A stretch of 64,000 nucleotides of DNA from an uncultured Marinicella sp. GTDB taxonomy: Bacteria > Pseudomonadota > Gammaproteobacteria > Xanthomonadales > Marinicellaceae. The stretch is from positions 248,001 through 312,000 of the forward strand of contig CANNAM010000001.1 of assembly GCA_947502595.1 (NCBI GenBank), in the 5' to 3' direction. The translations under genes and the position numbers were made by a program. This document shows positions 15,727 through 24,887 of this stretch, in pieces. The notes under the pieces were generated by a model. That model searched no databases, was not told where the DNA came from, and saw nothing but the letters and a program-made list of their open reading frames with translations. Position 1 is the stretch's first letter, and each line of letters opens with the position of its first letter.

Positions 15727-17361
15727 TTACCTTGCTGATTTCCAAAAGCATATGGCTGTCAGACCGGCAGCTATCAGCGCTGAATTGGGCGCCCAGCTGA
15801 GCCAGGTGCTGGTTTCATCTAGGCTGTAGAGTAGGGCTGTGGTAATCAGGCCGCCAACCGTCAGTAGGGTATAACGGTCCTGCTTGCTTTCATGCCGCTT
15901 GGCTTGCAGTTCAGCTTGTTGAGCCAGTTTCAAATGTCTGGGTAAGGGTTTGACCTGTTGGCTGAGCAGTTGGTGGATCAGCATTGGTGCTTCAGCGGCC
16001 TGCTCAATCCACTTAGGTAGGTTTTCCTTGAACTTTTCAATCGACTGTTGCGGGCCATAATGATCCCTCATGATGTCGCGTAAAATGGGCTCAGACAGTT
16101 GCCAAATGTCTAACTGTGGGTACAGCTGTCTGCCCAGACCTTCAATGTTCAACAGCGTTTTTTGTAGCAATATCAGCTCAGGTTGGATGATTAATTTAAA
16201 ACGTTTGGCCATTTGGAAGGTTTTCAACATCACTTCGCCAAAAGAAATTTCCTCAATCGGTTTGGCCATATAGGGTTCGCAGATGGTTCTGGTGGCGGCT
16301 TCCAGGTCTTCAAGATTGGTATCGGGTGGTACCCAGCCAGCTTCGATATGTAATTCAGCTATGCGGCGGTAATCTTGTTTAAAAAATGCCATGAAGTTAT
16401 TGGCTAAATCAACCCGATGGCCTTTCGGTAAAGAGCCACAAATACCAAAGTCCAGCAAGATAATTTGTGGGTCATCGGGATTGTCAGGATTGATGAATAT
16501 ATTGCCGGGGTGCATATCGGCATGGAAAAAGTTGTCTCTGAAGACTTGGGTATAAAATATTTTTATGCCTTTTTCGGCCAACTTTTCTAAATTGATATTG
16601 GCAGCTTTTAAGGCTTCAAAGTCTTTGATGGAGATGCCATGGATGCGCTCTTGGACCATCACTTGTGGTTTGCAAAAATCCCAGTAAATTTTGGGAATAT
16701 ACACATCTTTAGAGTGGGGGAAGTTCTTTTTCAGTACCGAAGCGTTGGCCGCTTCACGCTGTAAGTCCAATTCATCGTAAATGGTTTTTTCAAACTCAGC
16801 GACTATTTCTGTAGGGTCAACTTGCACCCCAGGATTCAAGTATTTTTTGGCCAAAGCTGCCACAGCTTGCATCAACTTCACATCGCGTTGAATGCGTTTA
16901 GCAATACCTGGACGCAATACTTTGATTACCACAGCATCACCATTTTTCAGGGTGGCGGCATGAACTTGAGCAATCGATGCAGATGCCAACGCGATTTCAT
17001 CCACCTGAGCGAACTGGTCGAGTAACTCTCTGGGCAGCTGTGCCTGCACCACCTGTTTGGCCTGTTCCCAAGTGATGGGCTCAACGTCATCTTGTAATTT
17101 TTCTAACGCTTGAGCAATTTCAACTGGAACCAAGTCAGGTCGAGTGGAGAGGGTTTGTCCCAGCTTAATAAATATAGGGCCCAGCGACTCCAGCGCACCG
17201 CGAACCCTTTCACCGTCACTCATGTCCTTTAAACCGGAGTGGCCAAAGGGAGACAGTATGTTAATCAGTTTAAGAAAATTGAATCCGTTGCTGGGAATCA
17301 AATTGGTTAAACGGTAGGCTGCAAAAGTGTGGGTGATCTTGAGTAGTCGGAAAGTTTTCAT
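15727..17361 (-). CDS. ubiB: Ubiquinone biosynthesis atypical kinase UbiB
   Basis: The 544-residue protein shows the UbiB/ABC1/ADCK signatures: the KxGQ motif in FIKLGQTLSTRPDLVP, the Ala-rich nucleotide loop ASASIAQVHAA, the lysine in VVIKVLRPG, the catalytic DMHPGNIFI and the metal-binding LLDFGICG. Two C-terminal hydrophobic segments (LLTVGGLITTALLYSL and SALIAAGLTAICFW) anchor it to the inner membrane, as in E. coli UbiB (546 aa). It is needed for ubiquinone synthesis, probably as an ATPase that extracts or presents lipid intermediates. It is the last gene of the dehydrogenase-ubiE-ubiJ-ubiB operon, 12 bp after ubiJ. Confidence 0.97.
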   Translation of the reverse strand: MKTFRLLKITHTFAAYRLTNLIPSNGFNFLKLINILSPFGHSGLKDMSDGERVRGALESLGPIFIKLGQTLSTRPDLVPVEIAQALEKLQDDVEPITWEQAKQVVQAQLPRELLDQFAQVDEIALASASIAQVHAATLKNGDAVVIKVLRPGIAKRIQRDVKLMQAVAALAKKYLNPGVQVDPTEIVAEFEKTIYDELDLQREAANASVLKKNFPHSKDVYIPKIYWDFCKPQVMVQERIHGISIKDFEALKAANINLEKLAEKGIKIFYTQVFRDNFFHADMHPGNIFINPDNPDDPQIILLDFGICGSLPKGHRVDLANNFMAFFKQDYRRIAELHIEAGWVPPDTNLEDLEAATRTICEPYMAKPIEEISFGEVMLKTFQMAKRFKLIIQPELILLQKTLLNIEGLGRQLYPQLDIWQLSEPILRDIMRDHYGPQQSIEKFKENLPKWIEQAAEAPMLIHQLLSQQVKPLPRHLKLAQQAELQAKRHESKQDRYTLLTVGGLITTALLYSLDETSTWLSWAPNSALIAAGLTAICFWKSAR

Positions 17362-17373
17362 GTTGTTTTTGGG

Positions 17374-18000
17374 TCAGTCTTTGGCGGCCAGTTGAGCTTG
17401 GTATTGGGCCAGTTTGCGTTCCAGTCTGACTGTATCCGATTTCAAATCATCCACTTGGTCTAAAAACTGTTCCATTTCATGAGGTGAAACCAGCTCACGG
17501 TTTTCTTCCAGTAAATACTCTTGGGTACTTTGGCGCAATGAGCTGAATAAGCTGCTGCCAGCTTGGTGGATGCCTTTAAGCAACTCTGACACTTGGTAGC
17601 CAGGTCCTTCACCCAATAAATCACACCAAGCGTCTTCCCAGTCAGGTTTCAATTGTTTCAGGAAGTCAGCGACAAACTGCCCCGTAGTGGCATCGCCGTT
17701 GATGGTGACACCATCCAGCCCGGGGATGTGTTGGTTGGTACTCATGGCAAATAAAGCCGTGGGTTTGCCACTGATGGTGGTGTCAACGGTCAAAGTGTCG
17801 TCGGTACTGACTTCTATGGTATCAGTTTGTAGTATCAGTACCACTGATTGGTTGATGGGTTGAATGTGAATTTTTACTTTCTTGCCAGCCAAAGGTTTGA
17901 GCTTTTTGACCGCATCGGCATCGTATTGAATCATTTTCTGCATCGCAGCAGTCAATAATCTGGCAATTGTCGAAGGGGCTTTATCAGTGGTCTCGTTCAT
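17374..18000 (-). CDS. ubiJ: Ubiquinone biosynthesis accessory factor UbiJ (SCP2 domain)
   Basis: This 208-residue protein has an SCP2-like lipid-binding N-terminal domain (residues ~10-115, with VDTTISGKPTALFAM and ITINGDATTGQFVADFLKQL-like text), the usual DWEDAWCDLLGEGPGYQVSEL block, and a C-terminal coiled coil (MEQFLDQVDDLKSDTVRLERKLAQYQAQL). That matches UbiJ, which scaffolds the soluble Ubi complex and holds the hydrophobic quinone precursors. It lies between ubiE and ubiB, the order conserved in E. coli, with an 11-bp gap to ubiE. Confidence 0.93.
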   Translation of the reverse strand: MNETTDKAPSTIARLLTAAMQKMIQYDADAVKKLKPLAGKKVKIHIQPINQSVVLILQTDTIEVSTDDTLTVDTTISGKPTALFAMSTNQHIPGLDGVTINGDATTGQFVADFLKQLKPDWEDAWCDLLGEGPGYQVSELLKGIHQAGSSLFSSLRQSTQEYLLEENRELVSPHEMEQFLDQVDDLKSDTVRLERKLAQYQAQLAAKD

Positions 18001-18011
18001 ATGCGATTGCT

Positions 18012-18758
18012 TTAGATTTTGTAGCCTTTGTGGATGGCTACTATGCCACCCGATAAGTTTTCATAAGAACACATTTCCATGCCTGCTTGTTCAAACATTG
18101 CTTGCAAAGTGGCTTGGTCAGGGTGCTGTTCAATAGATTCAACCAGGTACTGGTAAGAGTCACGGTCATTGGCGACAAAATGTCCAATTTCGGGCAGTAT
18201 TTTGAATGAATAAAAGTTATATATTTGTTTCAATAAGCTGTTGTTTACTTTTGAAAACTCCAAAACCAAGGCTTTACCACCCGGTTTAAGTACCCGCTGC
18301 ATTTCATTCAATGCCTGTTGTTTATTGGTGACATTGCGCAAGCCGAAAGCCATGGTGATGGCATCGATGGTATTGTCATCAAACGGCAAATTTTCGGCAT
18401 TCATTTGAATGCACTCAAAACGGCCGTAAAAACCAGCATCAATCATGCGATCATACCCCACATCCAACATGGCTTGGTTGATGTCGCCGATGATGACTTT
18501 GCCGGTATCGCCTATTTGTGGCATCAATAATTTTGCAATATCACCGGTGCCACCAGCCAAATCCAACACCAAATCACCACTGTGAATGCCACTGGTGGCA
18601 ACAAAATGCCTTTTCCACAGGCGGTGAACACCACCTGACATCATGTCATTCATCAAATCATATTTACTGGCAACTGAAGTGAATACTTGGCCCACCAGCC
18701 CTTCTTTGCTTTCAGTGGCGACTTCTTTGAAGCCAAAATGGGTGGTTTTGTTATTCAT
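18012..18758 (-). CDS. ubiE: Ubiquinone/menaquinone C-methyltransferase UbiE
   Basis: A class I SAM methyltransferase of 248 residues with the UbiE signatures YDLMNDMMSGGVHRLWK near the N terminus, the SAM loop VLDLAGGTGDIAK, and FGLRNVTNKQQALNEMQRVLKPGGKALVLEFS. It methylates the ring of 2-octaprenyl-6-methoxybenzoquinol (ubiquinone pathway) and, where present, demethylmenaquinol. Its ATG overlaps the end of the upstream dehydrogenase gene by 8 bp, which suggests translational coupling. Confidence 0.97.
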   Translation of the reverse strand: MNNKTTHFGFKEVATESKEGLVGQVFTSVASKYDLMNDMMSGGVHRLWKRHFVATSGIHSGDLVLDLAGGTGDIAKLLMPQIGDTGKVIIGDINQAMLDVGYDRMIDAGFYGRFECIQMNAENLPFDDNTIDAITMAFGLRNVTNKQQALNEMQRVLKPGGKALVLEFSKVNNSLLKQIYNFYSFKILPEIGHFVANDRDSYQYLVESIEQHPDQATLQAMFEQAGMEMCSYENLSGGIVAIHKGYKI

Positions 18759-19656
18759 CGGAAGCCCCTCCTTCTGGTGAAAAAAGCATTCTTTTCAAGC
18801 GTATCAAAGCAGAAATGTCTTCGTCACTGTGCTCCATTTCGATCAGTTGTGCATAGTCTTCAATGCTGTCATTGACCAAGGGTAGGCTGGCATCCATTTC
18901 AGCAGCAGTGGATTGGCAAATCTTCAAGTCTTTAAGTAATAAATTAAGTTTAAAGCCGACTTTGAATTCATCATTGACCATGGTCATGCCACGGTTATCT
19001 AAAAACCAATTGCCGGCGGCGCCAGCACTGAGTACTTCGATGGTTTTTTTCATGTCTAAATTACAGTTTTCTGCAAAGGCCAAAGCCGTACAGACGGCTT
19101 GGGCCACACCCGCCACCATCACTTGATTAACGGCTTTGGTGGATTGGCCTTGACCAACTCGACCCATGTGGGTGATCTGACTACCAATGGCAGCAAACAC
19201 ATCAGAGGCGCGTTTGTATTGCTCGCGGTCGGCACCTACCATGATTGATAAGGAACCTTTTTTTGCACCTTCAACGCCGCCTGAAACCGGTGCGTCCATA
19301 AAACTGATGCCTTTGGATGCCAAATCATCTGCCAAAGTCCTGGCGGTGTTTGGGCTGACAGTTGAACAATCAATCACCACTGAACCAGGTTTTAAGTAGT
19401 CAATAAAATCGTTCACTACCGCCTTCAGATCATCATCAGCCGCTACACATGTCAGTACACAATCGGCCTGTGAAAACATTTCTTCATCGTCTTCAAATTC
19501 GGGTAAACCCAATTCGTTTCGGATGGCCAAGGCTTTGCCTTCTGTGCGGTTTTTGACACCAATCAACAAGCCATGATCCTTGAGGTTGCGTGCCATTGGA
19601 CGGCCCATGGCGCCCAATCCATAAACAATAACTTTTTTGAGTTTAATTTCGCTCAT
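18751..19656 (-). CDS. NAD(P)-dependent beta-hydroxyacid dehydrogenase (3-hydroxyisobutyrate dehydrogenase family)
   Basis: From the ATG at 19656 this is 301 residues; the track's 30-residue N-terminal extension lacks the Rossmann start. The protein shows the dinucleotide loop VYGLGAMGRPMARNL, the substrate block MDAPVSGGVEGAKKGSLSIMVG and the catalytic-lysine segment GQGQSTKAVNQVMVAG. Family members oxidise 3-hydroxyisobutyrate or reduce tartronate semialdehyde or glyoxylate; sequence alone does not fix the substrate. It is the first gene of the operon running into ubiE, an unusual partner for quinone genes. The promoter should lie in the 226-bp gap shared with the M16 peptidase gene. Confidence 0.87.
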   Translation of the reverse strand: MSEIKLKKVIVYGLGAMGRPMARNLKDHGLLIGVKNRTEGKALAIRNELGLPEFEDDEEMFSQADCVLTCVAADDDLKAVVNDFIDYLKPGSVVIDCSTVSPNTARTLADDLASKGISFMDAPVSGGVEGAKKGSLSIMVGADREQYKRASDVFAAIGSQITHMGRVGQGQSTKAVNQVMVAGVAQAVCTALAFAENCNLDMKKTIEVLSAGAAGNWFLDNRGMTMVNDEFKVGFKLNLLLKDLKICQSTAAEMDASLPLVNDSIEDYAQLIEMEHSDEDISALIRLKRMLFSPEGGASDE

Positions 19657-19882
19657 AGTTTTGAAGGTTGTTGTACTGTTGGAAAAGCCGACATTATACC
19701 CGATTGTGGTGAGGGCCTTCTTAATTATCAGAAAGTTGCCAGCCAAGTTTAATTTTATGCGTTTTAATGCTTACACAGTGACACTTATTATCTGTACTTT
19801 TATCGATTGAAAGCTTGAGATATGGCTTCAACATCCCAATGTAGAGTGTCAACTCTATTCATAACACAACAGGTATTAAACC

Positions 19883-22759
19883 ATGACGCAATTTAAGAAA
19901 TCGCTGCTATCATTGGCTTCCTTGCTGGCTTTGTCAGCCTGCGCGCCGCCCCAGCAGCTTAAAAACTCAAGCCAACCCATCGAAGCTGAATCAGACTCCA
20001 GGGTGTTTACACAACCGTATGATCTTCGCGAACTGGATAATGGCTTAAAAGTCATGGTGGTAAAAACTGACTACCCAGGCGTGGTGTCGTTACAAATACC
20101 GGTGCAAACGGGTTCAAGAAATGAAGTGGAGCCAGGCAAGTCAGGTTTTGCACATTTTTTTGAACACATGATGTTTCGTGGCACAGACAACTACTCTCAA
20201 GAGCAGTATGGTGCCATGTTAAAAGAAGTTGGGGCTGATCAAAATGCTTACACCACTGACGATTACACCAACTACCACGTGACTTTCATCAATGAAGATT
20301 TAGAGCGCATGTTGATGTTAGAAGCTGACCGCTTCAAAAACCTTAAGTATTCAGAGGCACAATTTAAAACTGAAGCCTTGGCAGTTAAAGGCGAGTATTT
20401 GAAAAACAGTGCCAGCCCGTTCAGTAAATTATTTGAAACGGTCAGAAAAAATGCATTCAAACACCACACTTACCGGCATACAACCATGGGCTTTTTGGAA
20501 GACATTGAAGCAATGCCTGATCAAATGGACTATTCTTTAAAGTTCTTTGATCGTTGGTACCGTCCTGAAAAAGCCGCTGTGATTGTGGTCGGTGATGTTG
20601 ATGTTGAACAAACTCACGCCATGGTTAAGCAATATTTCGGTGATTGGCAACGTGGTGATTACCATGTTGATATTCCTGTAGAGCCACCGGCCAAAGGTAC
20701 CCAGTCACATCACATTAAGTGGGAATCTGAAACTTTACCGATGTTGGGTTTGGTGTTCAGAGGAGCTTCGGCAGACCCTACAGTTAAAGACAAAGCTGCC
20801 ATTGATATGCTGGGCCAAGTTTATTTTGGTCGTAATTCTGATGTGTACCAAGATTTAGTGGTTTCTAGACAACTGGCAGACTCTTTGTTTTTCTACACAC
20901 CAGACAGCAAGGACCCAGGTTTGATCTACATTTTGGCGCGCTTAACCAATGAAGATAATTATGCTGCTGTACAACAAGCGATGTTGGATACCATTGTTAA
21001 AGCCCGCTCAAACACAGCAGATGAAAGTAAACTGGCTGATATCAAATCAGCTGCACGGTACAGTTTTGCCAACTCTTTGGATAACTCTGAAGCAATCGGT
21101 GACATGTTGGCATCAGTGGTGCAATACAACCGTGATCCAGAGTTCATCAATCAACAGTACGCGCAATTAGATGCAATTACCGCAGCCGACATCAAGTGGG
21201 CAGCAAATAAATATTTGGTTGATGATGGTCGCATCATGGTGACATTGGCCCAAGCTGATTCAATCGACACAATCAACAATGATTTCAGTCTGGCTGAGCA
21301 AGTGGCTGCCGCCAGTCAACCCAAAGTGGCACAGTACCAAGTCACTGACATGAGCAACTCCAGTGACATTGTAGATGTGAACTTTCTATTCAACACTGGT
21401 TCGGCACAAGACCCTGCTGGTAAGAAAGGTTTGGCGGCATTGACTGCTTCCATGTTAACCAACGGGGGTTCGGCGACTAAATCAATCAAAGACATTCAAC
21501 AAGAGATGTTGCCTATGGCAGCTTATTTTTCTTCGCAAGTGGACAAAGAAATGATTGCCTTGTCTGGTCGTGTGCACCGGGAAAAAGCTGAACAATGGTT
21601 GGACTTGGTGTTAGAGAGTTTACTCAACCCAGGGTTTCGTGAAGATGATTTCAAACGTTTGAAAACCCAGCAAATTAACAACATCCAAACTGACTTGAAA
21701 CAAAACAATGACGAAGAATTGGGTAAAGAAGTTTTGTATCAAAAAATCTACCCTAACCACCCATATGAATCGCTGAATTTAGGCCATGTGTCTGACTTAG
21801 AAAACATTACGTTAGATGATGTTAAGGCGTTTTATGCTGAACAGTTGACCCAGTCTAATTTAAATCTAGGCATCACTGGCAGTTTAGCGGCTGAACAAAA
21901 ACAGCACATGTTCGAGCGCATCACCAATGAACTAAATCCAAGTGGTGCAAGCAAAGTAGCCATCGAAGCTGCGCCTGAATTTTCAGGTCGGCATGTAACC
22001 ATCGTAGAAAAACAAACCATGCCAACTGCAGTGTCGTTTGGTTTTCCAATTGAAGTCAATCGTTCTCATCCAGACTGGGTCGCTTTGTGGTTGGTGCGTT
22101 CGTTCTTAGGCGAACACCGAAATTCAAACTCATTTTTGTACCAACGCATCCGCGAAGCACGTGGCATGAACTATGGTGACTATGCTTATATTGAATACTT
22201 TCCTGCAGGCATGTACCGAACCCAACCGGCAGCCAATTTGGGGCGTTCTGAGCAAATTTTCCAAGTGTGGTTGCGACCATTGCGCAGCAATGCCGATGCA
22301 CATTTTGCCACCAGAACAGCCATGTATGAGTTAGAGAAACTGATAGGAAATGGGCTGACTGAAGAACAGTTCAGCGCCACCAAAGCTTTTTTGAGTAAGT
22401 ACGCAGGTTTGTTGCTCAAAGGTCAGGATCGTGTTTTGGGCTACCGCATGGACAGTGATTTTTACGGCACTGAGGGCTTTGTTGAACTGGTCAAAAATGG
22501 CCTCAACGAACTGACTTTGGCGCAAGTAAATGCCGTGATTAAAAAGCATTTACAAACCGATGACATAAAGTTTGTCTTCATCACCAGTGACGGTGCTGAC
22601 ATGCAAGACCGATTGGTCAATGACACTTCGTCACCGATGACCTATAACTCAGAAAAACCAGCCAGTTTGATGGCTGAAGATGTCATCATTCAAGATTATA
22701 AGCTGCACTTAAAATCAAGTCACACTGCAGTTGTAAGTATTGAAGATGTGTTTAAGTAA
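19883..22759 (+). CDS. M16-family zinc metallopeptidase, lipoprotein
   Basis: A 958-residue pitrilysin/insulinase-type peptidase. The signal peptide ends in a lipobox (LLALSACAPP), so the mature protein should be lipid-anchored. The inverted zinc motif HxxEH appears as HFFEHMMFRG (~residue 92), followed ~75 residues later by the third ligand region TEALAVKGEYL. A second M16 half begins after ~500 residues and lacks the zinc motif, as usual for inactive partner domains. Family members degrade peptides in the periplasm. An AGG sequence lies about 10 nt upstream of the ATG. It is monocistronic and closed by a strong terminator. Confidence 0.92.
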   Translation: MTQFKKSLLSLASLLALSACAPPQQLKNSSQPIEAESDSRVFTQPYDLRELDNGLKVMVVKTDYPGVVSLQIPVQTGSRNEVEPGKSGFAHFFEHMMFRGTDNYSQEQYGAMLKEVGADQNAYTTDDYTNYHVTFINEDLERMLMLEADRFKNLKYSEAQFKTEALAVKGEYLKNSASPFSKLFETVRKNAFKHHTYRHTTMGFLEDIEAMPDQMDYSLKFFDRWYRPEKAAVIVVGDVDVEQTHAMVKQYFGDWQRGDYHVDIPVEPPAKGTQSHHIKWESETLPMLGLVFRGASADPTVKDKAAIDMLGQVYFGRNSDVYQDLVVSRQLADSLFFYTPDSKDPGLIYILARLTNEDNYAAVQQAMLDTIVKARSNTADESKLADIKSAARYSFANSLDNSEAIGDMLASVVQYNRDPEFINQQYAQLDAITAADIKWAANKYLVDDGRIMVTLAQADSIDTINNDFSLAEQVAAASQPKVAQYQVTDMSNSSDIVDVNFLFNTGSAQDPAGKKGLAALTASMLTNGGSATKSIKDIQQEMLPMAAYFSSQVDKEMIALSGRVHREKAEQWLDLVLESLLNPGFREDDFKRLKTQQINNIQTDLKQNNDEELGKEVLYQKIYPNHPYESLNLGHVSDLENITLDDVKAFYAEQLTQSNLNLGITGSLAAEQKQHMFERITNELNPSGASKVAIEAAPEFSGRHVTIVEKQTMPTAVSFGFPIEVNRSHPDWVALWLVRSFLGEHRNSNSFLYQRIREARGMNYGDYAYIEYFPAGMYRTQPAANLGRSEQIFQVWLRPLRSNADAHFATRTAMYELEKLIGNGLTEEQFSATKAFLSKYAGLLLKGQDRVLGYRMDSDFYGTEGFVELVKNGLNELTLAQVNAVIKKHLQTDDIKFVFITSDGADMQDRLVNDTSSPMTYNSEKPASLMAEDVIIQDYKLHLKSSHTAVVSIEDVFK

Positions 22760-22812
22760 ATAAGACAACCTTTGATTGTAAGCCCTGGATTATCTAGCCA
22801 GGGTTTAACTGT

Positions 22813-22844
22813 AAAAGCCAAGCTTTCGAGTTTGGCTTTTTTTT
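22813..22844 (+). terminator. Intrinsic terminator of the M16 peptidase gene
   Basis: AAAAGCCAA/TTGGCTTTT forms a 9-bp stem with a 10-nt loop, followed by a run of eight Ts, 54 bp after the stop codon. Confidence 0.85.
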
Positions 22845-23035
22845 GCCAGCAGGGTTGGATAAAGCTGAGGTTGCTGTAAATAAACCAAGCAAACTTTGCT
22901 GGTAAGCCTGGTGAGTAGCAGGGTACAAGCAATGGGGCATTGCAAGTTTATGAGCAATTCCTGGGAAACAGGTCAAGAAAAACCCAGCCAGTTATTTAAC
23001 TGTCTGGGTTGTGTTGATCAATATGAGCGTTCGAG

Positions 23036-23677
23036 TTACTGTTGAATCGCGGTGATGTAAAGCTCTACACGTCGATTTTGACTGCGTCCATATTCGGTGT
23101 TGTTGTCGGCTATGGGCTGTGACTCACCCAGTCCCAATGGTGATAAACGGTTGCCAGGAATGCCTTGAGCAGCAAGGTAATCAGCAACACTGTAAGCGCG
23201 TTTATAGCTCAACTCGCGGTTGTAGTCGTCTCTGCCAACCGAGTCAGTATGACCAATCACATCTAAATTGGTGTCTTTGTATTTGTACAGCACCTTGGCC
23301 ACTGAGTTTAAGCTTGGGTAGAAACTGCTTTTTATGTCGTATTCAGCGGTGTTGAAAGTGATGTTGCTGGGCATGATTAATTGTATTTGGTCACCTTCGC
23401 GAACCACTTGCACGCCAGTGCCTTGTAACTCTTCACGCAGCTCAGCTTCTTGGTGGTCCATGTATGCGCCAACCCCTGCACCAATGGCGGCACAACCGGC
23501 TGCTGCATTGCGGGCACTTTCTGAATTCCTGGTGGCGCCGATTAAACCACAAACAATCGCACCTGCAGCGCCGTATTTAACACTTTTGCGTACTTTTTGT
23601 TCACCTGTATAAGGATCAGACGTGGTACATGCGGCCAAAATAAATACTGACAGTATAGGAATCGTAATTTTTTTCAT
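23036..23677 (-). CDS. OmpA-family lipoprotein with glycine-zipper segment
   Basis: A 213-residue lipoprotein: signal peptide with lipobox ILAACTTS, a glycine/alanine-rich segment (KYGAAGAIVCGLIGATRNS, AGCAAIGAGVGAYMD) of glycine-zipper type, then an OmpA/MotB peptidoglycan-binding domain (FNTAEYDIKSSF, DVIGHTDSVGRDDYN, LSYKRAYSVADYL, SQNRRVEL). The layout matches YiaD-like outer-membrane lipoproteins that bridge to peptidoglycan. It is alone on the minus strand, facing the M16 gene across a terminator. Confidence 0.88.
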   Translation of the reverse strand: MKKITIPILSVFILAACTTSDPYTGEQKVRKSVKYGAAGAIVCGLIGATRNSESARNAAAGCAAIGAGVGAYMDHQEAELREELQGTGVQVVREGDQIQLIMPSNITFNTAEYDIKSSFYPSLNSVAKVLYKYKDTNLDVIGHTDSVGRDDYNRELSYKRAYSVADYLAAQGIPGNRLSPLGLGESQPIADNNTEYGRSQNRRVELYITAIQQ

Positions 23678-23780
23678 GGTTGATTTATATCCTGTTAAAA
23701 GACTTTAATGATACACACTAATGGCTTAATAAAATGTGAATGATTGCTGATTATTATCTCGTGAACAACAAAAGCAGTTA

Positions 23781-23804
23781 AAAAAAGGGGCAATGCCCCT
23801 TTTT
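23781..23804. terminator. Intrinsic terminator, mainly for the minus-strand gene
   Basis: AAAAAGGGGC/GCCCCTTTTT is a perfect 10-bp stem with a 3-nt loop. It lies 23 bp past the stop of the secreted protein at 23828-24583, and its A/T arms make it usable in both directions. Confidence 0.8.
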
Positions 23805-23827
23805 AAAGTGCTTGATATATAACTGAA

Positions 23828-24583
23828 CTACTGTTTGTCTTTGTGCATTGATAATGCTTTGTCATGACGCCAAATGGTGTAGTCGGATGAGCTGAATGAA
23901 CTGTTGAAGTCTTTGAACATTTCGTCGGCCTTTTTTTCAGATTTCAGGTGTTTTTTAGCAAATTGATAAAAGTTTTCTTGCAAAGGTGCCATGTCAGCGT
24001 AGTTTTTAAAAGGAGTTGCCAGCATCACCCGTTGAGAACCACCAACAGGGGATGACCATGACCAATTACGTGGCCAGTTATTTTCTTTGGCCATTGTGCT
24101 CATAGCAGCAATGGCGGCATTGGCTTGCGCACCTTTACCTGGTTTAACTTGCCACATAGTTACACCCACAAAATTGGCCTCTACATTTTCATCCCAGTGG
24201 CTGTTGTCCATATCAATTTCACCGAAATTATGCATATAGGATGCCACATGTGGGTGGACTGTTTCACTGAAGTGTTCGCCAAGGTGTTCTTTGCTCCATG
24301 CTCGGTAGCTGTCTTGTTCTGCCCATGGTTGGCAACACGATCGAACCACATAACGATTCAGGTCATTGCCTGTCACTGGCACATAGGTGTCCCACTGTCT
24401 GGTGTCGCCTTTTTCTGCCCGGTAAGCCAGATGGGCTTTCAGTGCGGTTTCAAGCTGATCAGCGTGACCAGCTTTGGGCACCATAGTCCAGCTGTCTGAT
24501 ATGACTTGAGGCGGTTGGTCTTCTGCCACACACAAGGCAGGAATTAGGATTAACGTGAATAGAACTGAATAAAATTTATTCAT
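23828..24583 (-). CDS. Secreted protein with an apparent duplicated ferredoxin-like (ABM-type) domain
   Basis: From the ATG at 24583 (AGGGGA Shine-Dalgarno, 6-nt spacer) this is 251 residues with a signal peptide (MNKFYSVLFTLILIPALCVA). The mature part shows two similar blocks. The first begins SDSWTMVPKAGHADQLETALKAHLAYRAE and contains WDTYVPVTG; the second begins FVGVTMWQVKPGKGAQANAAIAAMSTMAKE and contains WSWSSPVGG. The pattern strand, K-x-G, long helix, then W-x-x-x-x-P-V-x-G suggests a tandem dimeric alpha-beta barrel fold, as in antibiotic-biosynthesis-monooxygenase-like proteins. This is my inference; no named family is claimed. Between the blocks lies VRSCCQPWAEQ with adjacent cysteines. 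Confidence 0.65.
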   Translation of the reverse strand: MNKFYSVLFTLILIPALCVAEDQPPQVISDSWTMVPKAGHADQLETALKAHLAYRAEKGDTRQWDTYVPVTGNDLNRYVVRSCCQPWAEQDSYRAWSKEHLGEHFSETVHPHVASYMHNFGEIDMDNSHWDENVEANFVGVTMWQVKPGKGAQANAAIAAMSTMAKENNWPRNWSWSSPVGGSQRVMLATPFKNYADMAPLQENFYQFAKKHLKSEKKADEMFKDFNSSFSSSDYTIWRHDKALSMHKDKQ

Positions 24584-24887
24584 TTGATTTCCCCTGATAT
24601 ATTTTGCCAGTTGAATCAATAGATGCTGACTATAATTCAAATGACAGTTATAGGGTCGACGTAAAATAACTATAAAGCAACATAATTGGTGTGTCTATGA
24701 ATAAGGTATTTAGTTGATGTTTTGGTCGAAATCACAAGAGTTTAGGGCTGAATCACCCCAGCTTTAGGTTTTAATGCAGCCTATACAGGTGCAATTAACT
24801 GGTCTTATGCTGTAAACAAGTCAGGCTGCAGGGCATAGTTCGGTCGGCAATGGTTAGTAATTGTTTAAAGTGTTTTTTGCTGTGGCT

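Noticed and set aside
22720-22976. Two minus-strand ORFs downstream of the M16 gene
   Set aside because: They run through the M16 terminator and the 3' end of its coding sequence and have no domain.
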